From contig DMYM01000408.1 in the NCBI GenBank assembly GCA_003483645.1, positions 540-9,084 of the forward strand: a stretch of DNA of 8,545 bases, given 5' to 3'. Below, piece after piece: positions 1 through 8,100 of the stretch; within the stretch, counting starts at the first letter, position 1; each line of letters starts with the position of its first letter. The notes under the pieces are model-generated. The model saw only the letters and a list, made by a program, of their open reading frames with translations, did not search any database and was not told the DNA's origin. The position numbers and the translations under genes were made by a program. Source of the DNA: Verrucomicrobiales bacterium (lineage in GTDB: Bacteria > Verrucomicrobiota > Verrucomicrobiia > Verrucomicrobiales > Akkermansiaceae).

Positions 1-43
1 ATGCTGCCCTTATGGCGCGGGATTCCTGCCCAATTCACTCTCG
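1..43 (-). other. Short tail downstream of the ankyrin gene
   Basis: These 43 bases follow the ankyrin stop codon. They contain only a weak GGG/CCC pairing, not a convincing terminator. A GTG with a few open codons begins shortly after the stop on the minus strand and could be the start of another gene, but the stretch is too short to support a call. Confidence 0.4.
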
Positions 44-1456
44 CTACTTCCGGTAGTTTTCCTTTTTCCCAACCACGGGGCGCGGAGGCGCCTCGGGAGG
101 TTTGACCCCGGCGGAGCGCATCACCTCGGAGAGGGCCGCGATGGTGACGTCGGACGGTTTGAAGTTTCCATTTCGGAATCCCTGCGCGATCAGAAGCGGG
201 GTCCGGCCCTGCTTGTTCATTTGATTCCAGACCTTGATGTCGGCGCCCTCCTGCGCAAGCAAGCGCACAAGCCTGGGTGACTGCTTGCAGGCTGCGGCGT
301 GCATGACCGTGTCTCCGTTCTTGTCGGTGATGTTGATGTTGGCTCCAAGCTCCACGAGGTAGTTGACCGCCAGGATCGCCTCGTCCTCGCTGGCCGCCTC
401 GTCGGCTTCCGGTCCGAGCATGACTCCGGTCGCGGCCAGGAGCGGTGTGCGACCCTGGTCGTTTGGCCTGCGGGGGTCCGCGCCGTGCTCGATCAGAAAC
501 TTCATCAACGGCAGGTCGGCCGTCCTCGACGCGAGCAGGAAAGGTGTCGCTCCTGCCCGGCCCACCCCGTCGCCACCACGGATGTTTCGCCCCAGTTTGG
601 CATCTGCCTTCGCACCGTTCTTCACGAGGAGTTCCGCAAACTCCAGGCTGGTCACGTCGCCGGACCCCCGCGGTGGGGGCGCGCCATCGATCCCGTCTCC
701 GCGCCGTGGCTTGCGGACCCAGGTCAGGACGTGCAGGGGTGAGTATCCCGATCTCATGTCATTGGCATCGGCCCCGGCCTCCAGGAGCCGTGCCGCCAGC
801 TCAAAGTGCCCATTCTCGACCGCAAGGATCAGGGCACTCGTTCCCTTCCTGGGTGCTCGTCCCCCGCCTCCTCTGTTCACCATGGCAGCATTCACGTCCG
901 CACCATCGGCAAGCAGGATCTCGAGCACGGCCCGATGCCCCTGGCGCGCGGCAAAGAACCAAGGGTTGAATCCGGACTTCAGCTTTGCTGTGTGATCCGC
1001 CCCTGCCGCGAGCAGAATCTTCACCGCTTCGGCATGACCTTCCACCGCCGCCCACATCAGCGCGGTCTGCCCCTTCCGATCGCTCGCATTGATCTTTGCT
1101 CCGGCCATCAGGAGTTTCTCCACCACTGCCCCAGTTCCGGTGCGGGCCGCGATCATCAGGGGAATCTCGCTGCCGTTGCCCTCGCGGTTGGCATCTGCCC
1201 CGGCCTCGAGGAGGGCCGTCACCAACTCCGCATTGCCATTCGCACAGGCCAGGCTCAGCGGGGTCACCCCATAGCGATTGGCTGCCCTCGCATCGGCGCC
1301 CTTTGCCAGCAGCGCTTTCGCCTCCGCGACCCGTTCTTCGTAAACCGCCAGGTGCAGGGCGTTCCTGTCGTCCGTCGACGCCACCACCAGCCCCGGCAGA
1401 ACAAGGCCGGCGAGCGCCAGCAGGCTATACCGCCAGCTCTTCGATGAAACCATCAC
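44..1456 (-). CDS. Exported ankyrin-repeat protein, last gene of the cluster
   Basis: This protein of about 470 residues is almost entirely ankyrin repeats, so it most likely binds other proteins; no enzymatic motif is visible. An N-terminal signal peptide is clear: basic K6 and R9, a hydrophobic stretch at 11-25, and a probable signal peptidase I site after VVA at residue 26. It should therefore act in the periplasm or at the outer surface. About ten repeats follow, starting near residues 30, 62, 95, 128, 161, 204, 237, 301, 335 and 379, with a partial one near 416. Typical helices such as TALMWAAVEGH and caps such as LLEAGADAN recur. Loops rich in Gly, Arg and Pro interrupt the array near 191-204, 247-268 and 287-300, and an acidic one lies at 345-359. 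The tail is Pro-rich and basic. The first possible codon is GTG (1454-1456), directly followed by ATG (1451-1453); either may be used. No clear Shine-Dalgarno is visible and the start lies inside the upstream DUF1552 gene, so coupled translation is likely. The stop is TAG at 44-46. The family call is firm; the partner is unknown. Confidence 0.93.
   Translation of the reverse strand: MMVSSKSWRYSLLALAGLVLPGLVVASTDDRNALHLAVYEERVAEAKALLAKGADARAANRYGVTPLSLACANGNAELVTALLEAGADANREGNGSEIPLMIAARTGTGAVVEKLLMAGAKINASDRKGQTALMWAAVEGHAEAVKILLAAGADHTAKLKSGFNPWFFAARQGHRAVLEILLADGADVNAAMVNRGGGGRAPRKGTSALILAVENGHFELAARLLEAGADANDMRSGYSPLHVLTWVRKPRRGDGIDGAPPPRGSGDVTSLEFAELLVKNGAKADAKLGRNIRGGDGVGRAGATPFLLASRTADLPLMKFLIEHGADPRRPNDQGRTPLLAATGVMLGPEADEAASEDEAILAVNYLVELGANINITDKNGDTVMHAAACKQSPRLVRLLAQEGADIKVWNQMNKQGRTPLLIAQGFRNGNFKPSDVTIAALSEVMRSAGVKPPEAPPRPVVGKKENYRK
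1425..1456 (-). promoter_or_regulatory. Gene overlap joining DUF1552 and the ankyrin gene
   Basis: The ankyrin gene begins 29 bases (ATG start) or 32 bases (GTG start) before the TAG of DUF1552, in a different frame. The shared stretch codes for the DUF1552 C-terminus (GFIEELAV) and for the start of the ankyrin signal peptide. Tandem GTG-ATG start codons and a missing clear Shine-Dalgarno fit translational coupling. Which codon is used cannot be decided from sequence. Confidence 0.75.
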
Positions 1457-2756
1457 TGTCGCCGAATTTCTCGAGATGTACCCCGACGCGCTCGAGTAAG
1501 GTGAGGTGGACGTTTGCCAACGGCGTCACCTCCTTGAAGTGAATGTGCCGGTTGCCCCTGATGCCCGATGCGCCGCCGCCCGCCACCAGGGTCGGGAGAT
1601 TGACGTGGTCGTGCTTGTTCGGGTTTCCCATCCCGCTTCCGTACAGGTAAAGCGAGTTGTCGAGCAGCGAACCTTCTCCCTCGCGGATCGCATCGAGCTT
1701 TTTGAGAAACTCCGCGAAGAGCGACACGTGAAAGGTATTGATCTTCGCCATCCGGGCGATCTTGGCAGGATCATTGCCGTGGTGAGTCAACGGGTGATGC
1801 GGATCGGGAACTCCCAGCTCGGGATAGGTTCGATTGCTGGTCTCGCGGGCCAGTTGAAAAGTGATGACGCGCGTCACGTCTCCCTGAAGAGCGAGCACCT
1901 GCAAATCGAACATCAGGCGGGCGTGGTCGGCATAGGAGGGGGGAACTCCAACTGGCCGGTCGAGATCCGGCAGCGGATTCTCGGAGACGTCTGCCTCCGC
2001 TTTCTGGATCCGGCGTTCGACTTCGCGCACCGTGTCGAGGTAGCCGTCCACCTTGGTGCGGTCTTCCGGACCGAGGTCGCGTTTCAGGGCCGCCATGTCC
2101 TCCTTGACGAAATCAAGCAGGCTTGCGCGACGCTTCAGCGCGGCCTGCCGTTCGGCTTTGCTCCCCCCGGCACCAAAAAGATTCTCGAACACGAGTCGTG
2201 GGTGTGCCTCCGCCGGCAGCGGAGTAGTGGGCGTGGACCACGAAAGGTTGTTCTGGTAGACACAGGCATAACCGTTGTCGCACTGCCCGACGGTCTCCAT
2301 CATATCCATCGCCAATTCCAGCGAGGGCAACTGTGTGGCCTGCCCGATCTCCTTCGCGGCAATCTGGTCGGCGGTCGTCCCGAGATAGTAGTCCGAACTC
2401 TCGGTGAGCTTGGCCCTCGCCGCGCTGAGGAAGGCCGAGTTCGAGGTTGCATGCGACCCGGGATAGGCGGGACGCAGTTCGAGGTTGGTGAGAATGTTCA
2501 CCTTGTCCTTCACCGGGGCGAGGGACTTCAGGATCGGCGAAAGTTTGTCCAGCGTTGCCCCCTCCGGCGTCCAGCGGCTGAGGTCGGCCCCCATCGGCAT
2601 GAATACGTAACCCAGGCGACGCACCGGCTTGGCCGGGGTCGCGATTGCCGCCGTCGCAGCCGGAATCATGGCGTCGAGCAGGGGCAGGGCCATCGTGGCG
2701 CCGAAGCCCCGCAGGACGGTGCGACGCGGAAGAGCCTTTTTGGTGAGGAAGTTCAC
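1425..2756 (-). CDS. DUF1552 family protein, Tat-exported
   Basis: A 443-residue protein of the DUF1552 family, close to the family's usual length. The biochemical role of the family is unknown. I recall it as distantly like DUF1501 and the alkaline phosphatase/sulfatase-type proteins, but that is not shown here. A twin-arginine signal is visible: RRTVLR at residues 11-16, a hydrophobic stretch ending in PLLDAM, and AxA sites near 34-39, so it is probably exported folded. Family landmarks are FMPMGAD (52-58), the GSHATSNSAFLS region (100-111), the histidine-rich HHPLTHHGNDP (320-330) and LYGSGMGNPNKHDHVNLP (371-388). H320, H321, H325, H326, H382 and H384 are candidate metal or active-site ligands. 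Translation starts at GTG (2754-2756), whose bases overlap the TGA of the upstream di-heme gene as GTGA. This overlap, together with the Tat signal directly after it, fixes the start; no strong ribosome binding site is seen. DUF1552 genes commonly sit beside DUF1592/DUF1588 cytochrome genes, exactly as here. The stop is TAG at 1425-1427, inside the ankyrin gene. Confidence 0.95.
   Translation of the reverse strand: MNFLTKKALPRRTVLRGFGATMALPLLDAMIPAATAAIATPAKPVRRLGYVFMPMGADLSRWTPEGATLDKLSPILKSLAPVKDKVNILTNLELRPAYPGSHATSNSAFLSAARAKLTESSDYYLGTTADQIAAKEIGQATQLPSLELAMDMMETVGQCDNGYACVYQNNLSWSTPTTPLPAEAHPRLVFENLFGAGGSKAERQAALKRRASLLDFVKEDMAALKRDLGPEDRTKVDGYLDTVREVERRIQKAEADVSENPLPDLDRPVGVPPSYADHARLMFDLQVLALQGDVTRVITFQLARETSNRTYPELGVPDPHHPLTHHGNDPAKIARMAKINTFHVSLFAEFLKKLDAIREGEGSLLDNSLYLYGSGMGNPNKHDHVNLPTLVAGGGASGIRGNRHIHFKEVTPLANVHLTLLERVGVHLEKFGDSDGFIEELAV
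2753..2756 (-). promoter_or_regulatory. GTGA start/stop overlap coupling DUF1552 to the di-heme gene
   Basis: On the minus strand the four bases GTGA contain the TGA stop of the di-heme cytochrome gene and the GTG start of the DUF1552 gene. No Shine-Dalgarno stands out just upstream (the bases there are AGTCCCAGAACATCCC). Termination-reinitiation by the same ribosome is the likely way DUF1552 is translated, which would keep the two products in a fixed ratio. Confidence 0.85.
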
Positions 2757-5092
2757 GGGATGTTCTGGGACTTGGTCATCCGCATGGTAAACGGATCGCT
2801 CGCGACAATCTGTAATATAATCGCCGAAAAGCGGTAGTTTTCCTCCGCCGCTCCGCGCACGATTTTCCGCACCGCCGGGGCATCGGAGGGCTCGATCCCG
2901 CGGCCGAGGGCGAAAACGAGCAGTTTCTCGGTCAGGGTACGCACAAAGAGCTCGGGGCGCTTCAAGAGCCCTTCCTCGAGCCCGGCAACACCATCGAATC
3001 GTGTCCCATCCGGCAGACGGCCGGTCGCATCGACGGGTTGCCCGCTTTCACGCGTTCGCCACTGCCCCACGGCGTCGAAGTTCTCGAAGGCGAATCCAAT
3101 CGGATCCATCGGGTTGTGGCACCTTGCGCAGGACCGGTTCTCGCGATGCACCGCGAGTCGTTGTCGCACCGGCAGCGAAGCATCGACGGTATTGTCCTCC
3201 AGCGACGGAACATCCGGGGGCGGAGGCGGTGGGGGCGTTCCGAGGAGATTCTTGAGGACCCAGTGTCCCCGCAGGACCGGCGAAGTGCGATGGGCATACG
3301 ACGTGACGGTCAGGATGCTTCCGTGACGCAGGATTCCTCCCCGCTGGCTGTCAGCACCGAGCTCAATCCGCCGGAAACGCTCCCCGTAGACATGCGGAAT
3401 GCCGTAGTGTTTCGCAAGCCGCTCGTTCAGGTAGGTGTGATCGGAGTTCAGTAGATCCAGCACACTCCGGTCGTCGCGCAGAACGCTTGCGAAGAGCAGC
3501 TCGGTCTCGCGCCGCATGGCCTGGCGCAGGTTGTCATCGAAGTCCGGGAAGAGCCGGCCGTCGGGAGTGATTGAGTCCAGGTTGCGCAAGTAAAGCCACT
3601 GGCTGGCGAAGTTCTCGATCAACGAACGCGAGCGAGGATCCACCAGCAAACGCCGCACCTGTTTCGCCATTTCTTCCGGCTTGCTCAACTCCCCGCCCGC
3701 CGCCGAATCGAGCAGGGCGTCATCCGGTATGCTGCTCCACAGGAAGAACGAAAGGCGCGAGGCAATTTCGAAGTCGTCCAGGGCATAGGGCGATCCGGGT
3801 CTGGCTCCCTCCGGATCGCGCTCCACCCGGAACAGGAATTTCGGGCTCACGAGAATCGCCGCCAGGGCGGACTCGATTCCAGCCTCAAATCCCCCGGATT
3901 CGCTACCCTCGCGATAAAACTGCAGGGCGCGGACCAGATCCCCGTCATCGGCAAGGCCGCGATACGCCCGGCGCAGGAGCGTTCGCAACAACTCCCTGGC
4001 ACCAGCCTCGTCTTGCGCGGCGAGTCCTTCAAGAATCCGCTCCCGGCTAGCCGTTTCCCCTGCTTCCCCCGCTTCGAACGGTCCGGTGATCGTGACCTGG
4101 TAAACTGCCGGAGAACGGCGCGGATGGCGATGCGTGTTGAATGCCGCCTCGTAGGGCTGACGCAGGGTTTCGATAAGATCCGAGGGCGTCTTCACAAAGG
4201 TCACGCCGAGTTCACGGGACCCGGCCTGCACCCTGATTCGGGCCAACAGATGAGCATCGACCTTGGTGTGGTCGCTCCGGTTCTTGGGTGGCCGCACCTC
4301 GAATGAGGCCGCCACTTCTCCGTCAAGCAGAACCTGAAGTTCATGAACGCCGTTAATCCCCTCCACCTTCTCATCGCGATCGCGCATCAGGTTGAGGCGG
4401 ATGATGTAGTCGCCACTTCGCGGAAAGGTGTGCCGGATCAACGTGCCACCACGCGTCCCGAAGGGCAGGCCCTTGACATGGCCTTCCTGGGTGAAATCCG
4501 GGCGGAGTCGCACCGTCCTCCCGTCCGGCGAGCTTCCCACCCGGCCCAGCGCCAGGCGGCTTATTTTTTGCGCCGCACTGATGTAGCGGTCGAGCAGGGC
4601 CGGAGATAAATCGCCCACCGTCACATTGTCGAAGCCGTGACTCGCCTGATCCGGCGGCAGGAGCGAGGTCGCGTCGATCTCAAGCGCGAGCAGGTCGCGG
4701 ATTACCCGCTGGTACTCGTTGCGTGTCAGGCGCCGCAACGACTCGCTCCGTCCGGGATTCGGGTGTCGGGAGGCGTGGACATCAAGCGCTTTCTCGAGCG
4801 ACTCGACCAATTGGGAATACTCGGCTTCCGAGGGGCGGTCCTTGTCAACCGGTGGCATCAGGCGAGTCTGTAGTTGCCGAACCGCCTTCTCCCAGATTTC
4901 CGTCCTCTCTCCGAGGGGCTGCTCAAGGGCAGTCTCCAGATCGATGCCGCCCCTCTCACTGGCGGCGTCGTGACAGTCGAAGCAGTAGTCGGACAGTAGA
5001 GGTTTCCATTTTGCGGGCACGGCGAGAAGAGAAACGCTCATGCTCGTGAACACAGTGACGCCGAGAAGAATGCTATGTCCGGGTGTTCTCAT
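2753..5092 (-). CDS. Di-heme planctomycete-type cytochrome (PSCyt1/DUF1587/DUF1595/DUF1592/DUF1588/DUF1585)
   Basis: A 779-residue exported protein with two c-type heme attachment motifs. An N-terminal signal peptide has a hydrophobic segment at 8-24 and probable cleavage after VPA (27). The order of parts is: PSCyt1 at about 28-105 with C37-x-x-C40-H41 and an LMPP motif at 78-81; DUF1587 at about 118-183 (RRLTRNEYQRVIRDLL); a beta-rich middle region at about 197-338 that may be a carbohydrate-binding-like module; DUF1595 at about 360-428; DUF1592 at about 436-575; DUF1588 at about 583-680 with seven prolines at 620-626 and the second heme site C655-x-x-C658-H659 followed by NPMDPIGFAFENFD; and DUF1585 at about 685-770. 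The motifs show covalent heme binding outside the cytoplasm and hence a likely electron-transfer role. The redox partner and substrate are unknown. It starts at ATG (5090-5092), 36 bases after the propeller gene, with only a weak GGGG-type element upstream, and ends in the GTGA overlap with DUF1552. All expected domains of the family appear present and intact. Confidence 0.96.
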   Translation of the reverse strand: MRTPGHSILLGVTVFTSMSVSLLAVPAKWKPLLSDYCFDCHDAASERGGIDLETALEQPLGERTEIWEKAVRQLQTRLMPPVDKDRPSEAEYSQLVESLEKALDVHASRHPNPGRSESLRRLTRNEYQRVIRDLLALEIDATSLLPPDQASHGFDNVTVGDLSPALLDRYISAAQKISRLALGRVGSSPDGRTVRLRPDFTQEGHVKGLPFGTRGGTLIRHTFPRSGDYIIRLNLMRDRDEKVEGINGVHELQVLLDGEVAASFEVRPPKNRSDHTKVDAHLLARIRVQAGSRELGVTFVKTPSDLIETLRQPYEAAFNTHRHPRRSPAVYQVTITGPFEAGEAGETASRERILEGLAAQDEAGARELLRTLLRRAYRGLADDGDLVRALQFYREGSESGGFEAGIESALAAILVSPKFLFRVERDPEGARPGSPYALDDFEIASRLSFFLWSSIPDDALLDSAAGGELSKPEEMAKQVRRLLVDPRSRSLIENFASQWLYLRNLDSITPDGRLFPDFDDNLRQAMRRETELLFASVLRDDRSVLDLLNSDHTYLNERLAKHYGIPHVYGERFRRIELGADSQRGGILRHGSILTVTSYAHRTSPVLRGHWVLKNLLGTPPPPPPPDVPSLEDNTVDASLPVRQRLAVHRENRSCARCHNPMDPIGFAFENFDAVGQWRTRESGQPVDATGRLPDGTRFDGVAGLEEGLLKRPELFVRTLTEKLLVFALGRGIEPSDAPAVRKIVRGAAEENYRFSAIILQIVASDPFTMRMTKSQNIP

Positions 5093-5128
5093 GGAAGGCC
5101 CCGCTATCCGGTTCTCAAGGCCAACGGA
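5093..5128 (-). other. 36-base gap between propeller and di-heme genes
   Basis: This is the only internal intergenic gap. On the minus strand it reads from just after the propeller TAG to the di-heme ATG. It holds no stable hairpin with a U-run and no recognisable promoter, so read-through from the propeller gene is plausible. The element nearest the start, AGCGGGG, is a poor ribosome binding site. A short direct repeat, GGCCTT, occurs twice and is probably chance. Confidence 0.6.
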
Positions 5129-8100
5129 CTACTCCGGTTCATACACCACCACGAGCTCCGGGGGTGTCTTGCTCTCTCGGGAACCGAAGCGAATTCCATC
5201 CGTCGAAGTCGGTTGCAACAGGAGAGAAAACTCTTCGACCCCGTCATCGATGAAGATCAACCGCTTCTCCAGGCGTGCTTTCTCCCCAACTTTGCCGATC
5301 CGTCCGACCCGCACACCACGCTGGGGTTGTTTGTTGAAGGTGATCCCACTCTCTTCCCAGTCGCTTTCCGTCTGGTAAATGTCGCCCACCTTCCTGCTTC
5401 CCGCTCCGAGGCACTTGAGACGCAACTTCATGGCGACCGGCTGGCCTGGCACTCCGCTCAGGTCGAACTTCAGGTAGAGCATCGAATAGGCGCTGTCATT
5501 CATGGAGTCCGCTCCACCATCGATGGTGAGGTTTTCATTGCTGGCTTCATTCCGGTCCTTCTCCTTCAGGGAAACACGACTATCGGCAACGGCCTTGAGC
5601 ACGATCTCGGGCTTATCCTTCGGCCACTCCGGAGGATATCGATAGGAGATGGGCTTCGGTTTGGACAAATCTCCGGTCCGGATAATCTGCAACCCTGCCA
5701 GGGTAGGGGACCTCGCTGAATCGGCATGGGGAGTGAGACCGATCTCCAGCCATTCGAAGATTTCCACATCCTTGAATTCCCGGACAATCGCCTTTCTTGG
5801 GCTTCCTGCAGCAGTACGCGGTTCCAGATCCTTCTCCACAACCTTGCCCTGGAGGGAGATGTCGAACTTCCTCAACTCTTTCTCGCTTTCCTCCAATTCC
5901 GCAAAGTGCAGACGCACGGTGTAGAGGCCAGCCTTGTGGTCCGGACCAATCACTGCGACTCCCAGCTTCTCAATACCCTCGTAACCCGATGAATAAACCC
6001 ACGACTTGTCCGTCCCCTTGATATTTCTCGTTTCGGCGGTGCGCATGTAGGTGGTGGTTGACTCGCTCCCATTGACTTCGAGATCCAGGTTGAGCTCCAA
6101 GGGAGCGATCCGGCTGTCCGACCGGGGCCTCGGGTAGGAAAGCCACAGGTTTCCGTCATGATCACGCCTGTCTCCTGGCGCGCCGAAGTTCAGGTGAAGA
6201 TGCTTCACGGGGAGGACCGGGCCGGGAGTGGCAAAAATCCCCCAGGCACGATCGCGTTCCTCTCCCACAGGTTCCAGCGTCACCGTCGATTGGATAGCGA
6301 AGAGGCATTGGCAACCCGCACTCGCTTCGGGAATGTGCAATAGACCGTTTGCCGGGATCATGTTGATGGTGCACCCGGTACGCATGCCACTGAAATGACT
6401 GACCCCCGCGTCACTCTTCAGATCGTAATAGGCTGTCGAGCCACTCCGGAAAAACAGAAGATTTTCGGTGGCAGAGACATGTCCACAGTGGTGCCCCATG
6501 CGGAGAAACTCCCAAGGGCTTTCCTCTCCGGTGGTGGGATGTCTGCGTGTCTTCTGCTTGCCCGTGCGCAGGTCATAGGCCCACGGTTCGGCCACAATGG
6601 TCTCACCCATCACCAATGGGCGGATACGGTAATTCGCGTCCTTGTGCCATAGTTCCCTGCCGGTGGAAGCATCCACCACCGCGAGCTTGCGTTGCTTGAA
6701 TTCGCCCGCGAGAAACTGCTTCCAGTAATGTCCGTTTCCGCTGGCTCCTGCGAAGATCAGGGCCTGATCATGATACATCATCATGAGTTCACCGGCCCCC
6801 CTGCTCAGTCCCGTGCAGTTGGTGAAATCGAGCACCTTGGACCAGAGTTCATTGCCTGTTTTCAGATCGAGAGCGACCGCGAGCTTTCGGTCCGCAGCCT
6901 TTATCCTCTTCTCAGCCTTCTCCCTCGCCGTTCCTGTCAGTTTGGCCAGGTGAGAGCGATCCTGCTTCAGGCGTTCTTCCAATTGCTCGGTAGTCATTCT
7001 GCCATCCACGAGAAAGACACGGCCGTCTCCTGCCGCGATCGTCATTTGTGAGATCGAGTCCCCCATGTAGGTCCAGAGATGCTTTCCGCTGACGGCTTCG
7101 TAGGCAAAGAGCGCCTTCGAATAGCGACTGCGGCCGGAGCCCGGAATCAGGGATGCCGACATGCTCCCAATCACGATTCCATCATGGATTCCCAGATAAC
7201 TCCAGGTGCTGCTCGCTTTCCTGATCCCCTTTGGGATCTCGAAAAGATTGAGAACCTCACCGGTCTCCGGATGAAAGCGGTAACACACGTTCTTGGTGGC
7301 CAGAAAGGCGCCATTCCTGTCTGCGGCGATGTTTCCCGGGACCGACTGCGTCCGATAGCGGGTCTGTCCCTCATAAGAGGCCTCCCAGAGCTTGGACCCG
7401 TTATAAGCATCATAGGCCAGGAGGACGTTTTCTCCCACGATGAACATGCGTCCGTCCAGCGAGACCGGCGGCGTCCCCTGCGAGTGGCGGTTGATCATCT
7501 CGGTCGGACCGGGCGCGCCATACCAGAGCACTCCCAATGGGGCAGTCAGCCGCTTCTCGTTGCTGAACCCGGTGTTCCCGGAAGTCCCATACTGGTGAGT
7601 CCAACTCCCGGCCCCGTTCAGCGCGCCGCGCGAAACGCTGCCCCACGGGACATCCCCGGCCGACTCGGCGGGCACCCCTAGTTTCAACCGGTCCAGCCAC
7701 ATCTTCACATCATCAGCACTCATGGCAACCCTGGGATCACTTCCCGGTGGTTGCCCGATAAGGACAGTGCCCCCGAGCGGACGAACCTTGCTCGCAATTT
7801 CTTCCGGTTCGTAGGGAACCTTACCCGAGAAGAGCGCACTTTCAGAGACTACCACGTTGGCGAAATAGTTGGGCAATTGTTCGGTGGCACCGTGCAGAAC
7901 ATGAATGCTGGAACCGTAGACTCCAGTCGCACCAAGAGCCTTTCTCACTTTCGCCACCACCTGGGCATCAGGGTCAATGGCAATGACCTTCAGTCCGGCC
8001 TTGTGCATCAACTCCCAGGCCAGTTCCCCCGTCTCGAGGCCTGCCACGAGAGCATATCCACCACCGCGGGGAAGCGCCTTGGTCACTTCGTGAAGAACAC

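Noticed and set aside
2805..2825. AT-rich patch resembling a -10 promoter box upstream of DUF1552
   Set aside because: It lies within the conserved DUF1585 coding region of the di-heme gene (residues near ILQIVAS), has no paired -35 element at proper spacing, and the downstream genes appear coupled.
1506..2837. A 443-codon open frame on the plus strand, opposite DUF1552
   Set aside because: It lies antisense to a gene with a clear family assignment, its translation has no recognisable motif, and long antisense frames are common in GC-rich DNA. The equal length to DUF1552 is a coincidence; the two are offset.
51..2844. A 13-base identical repeat, CGGTAGTTTTCCT, at 51-63 and 2832-2844
   Set aside because: Both copies are coding and give the residues ENYR near the C-termini of the ankyrin and di-heme proteins. 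Nothing else around them matches, so chance is the simplest explanation.
5075..5719. Open frames of about 200 codons on the plus strand opposite the propeller and ankyrin genes (also 363-995, 806-1447 and 7079-7681)
   Set aside because: They mirror confidently assigned minus-strand genes and their translations are low-complexity, Arg/Pro/Ser-rich strings without family features.
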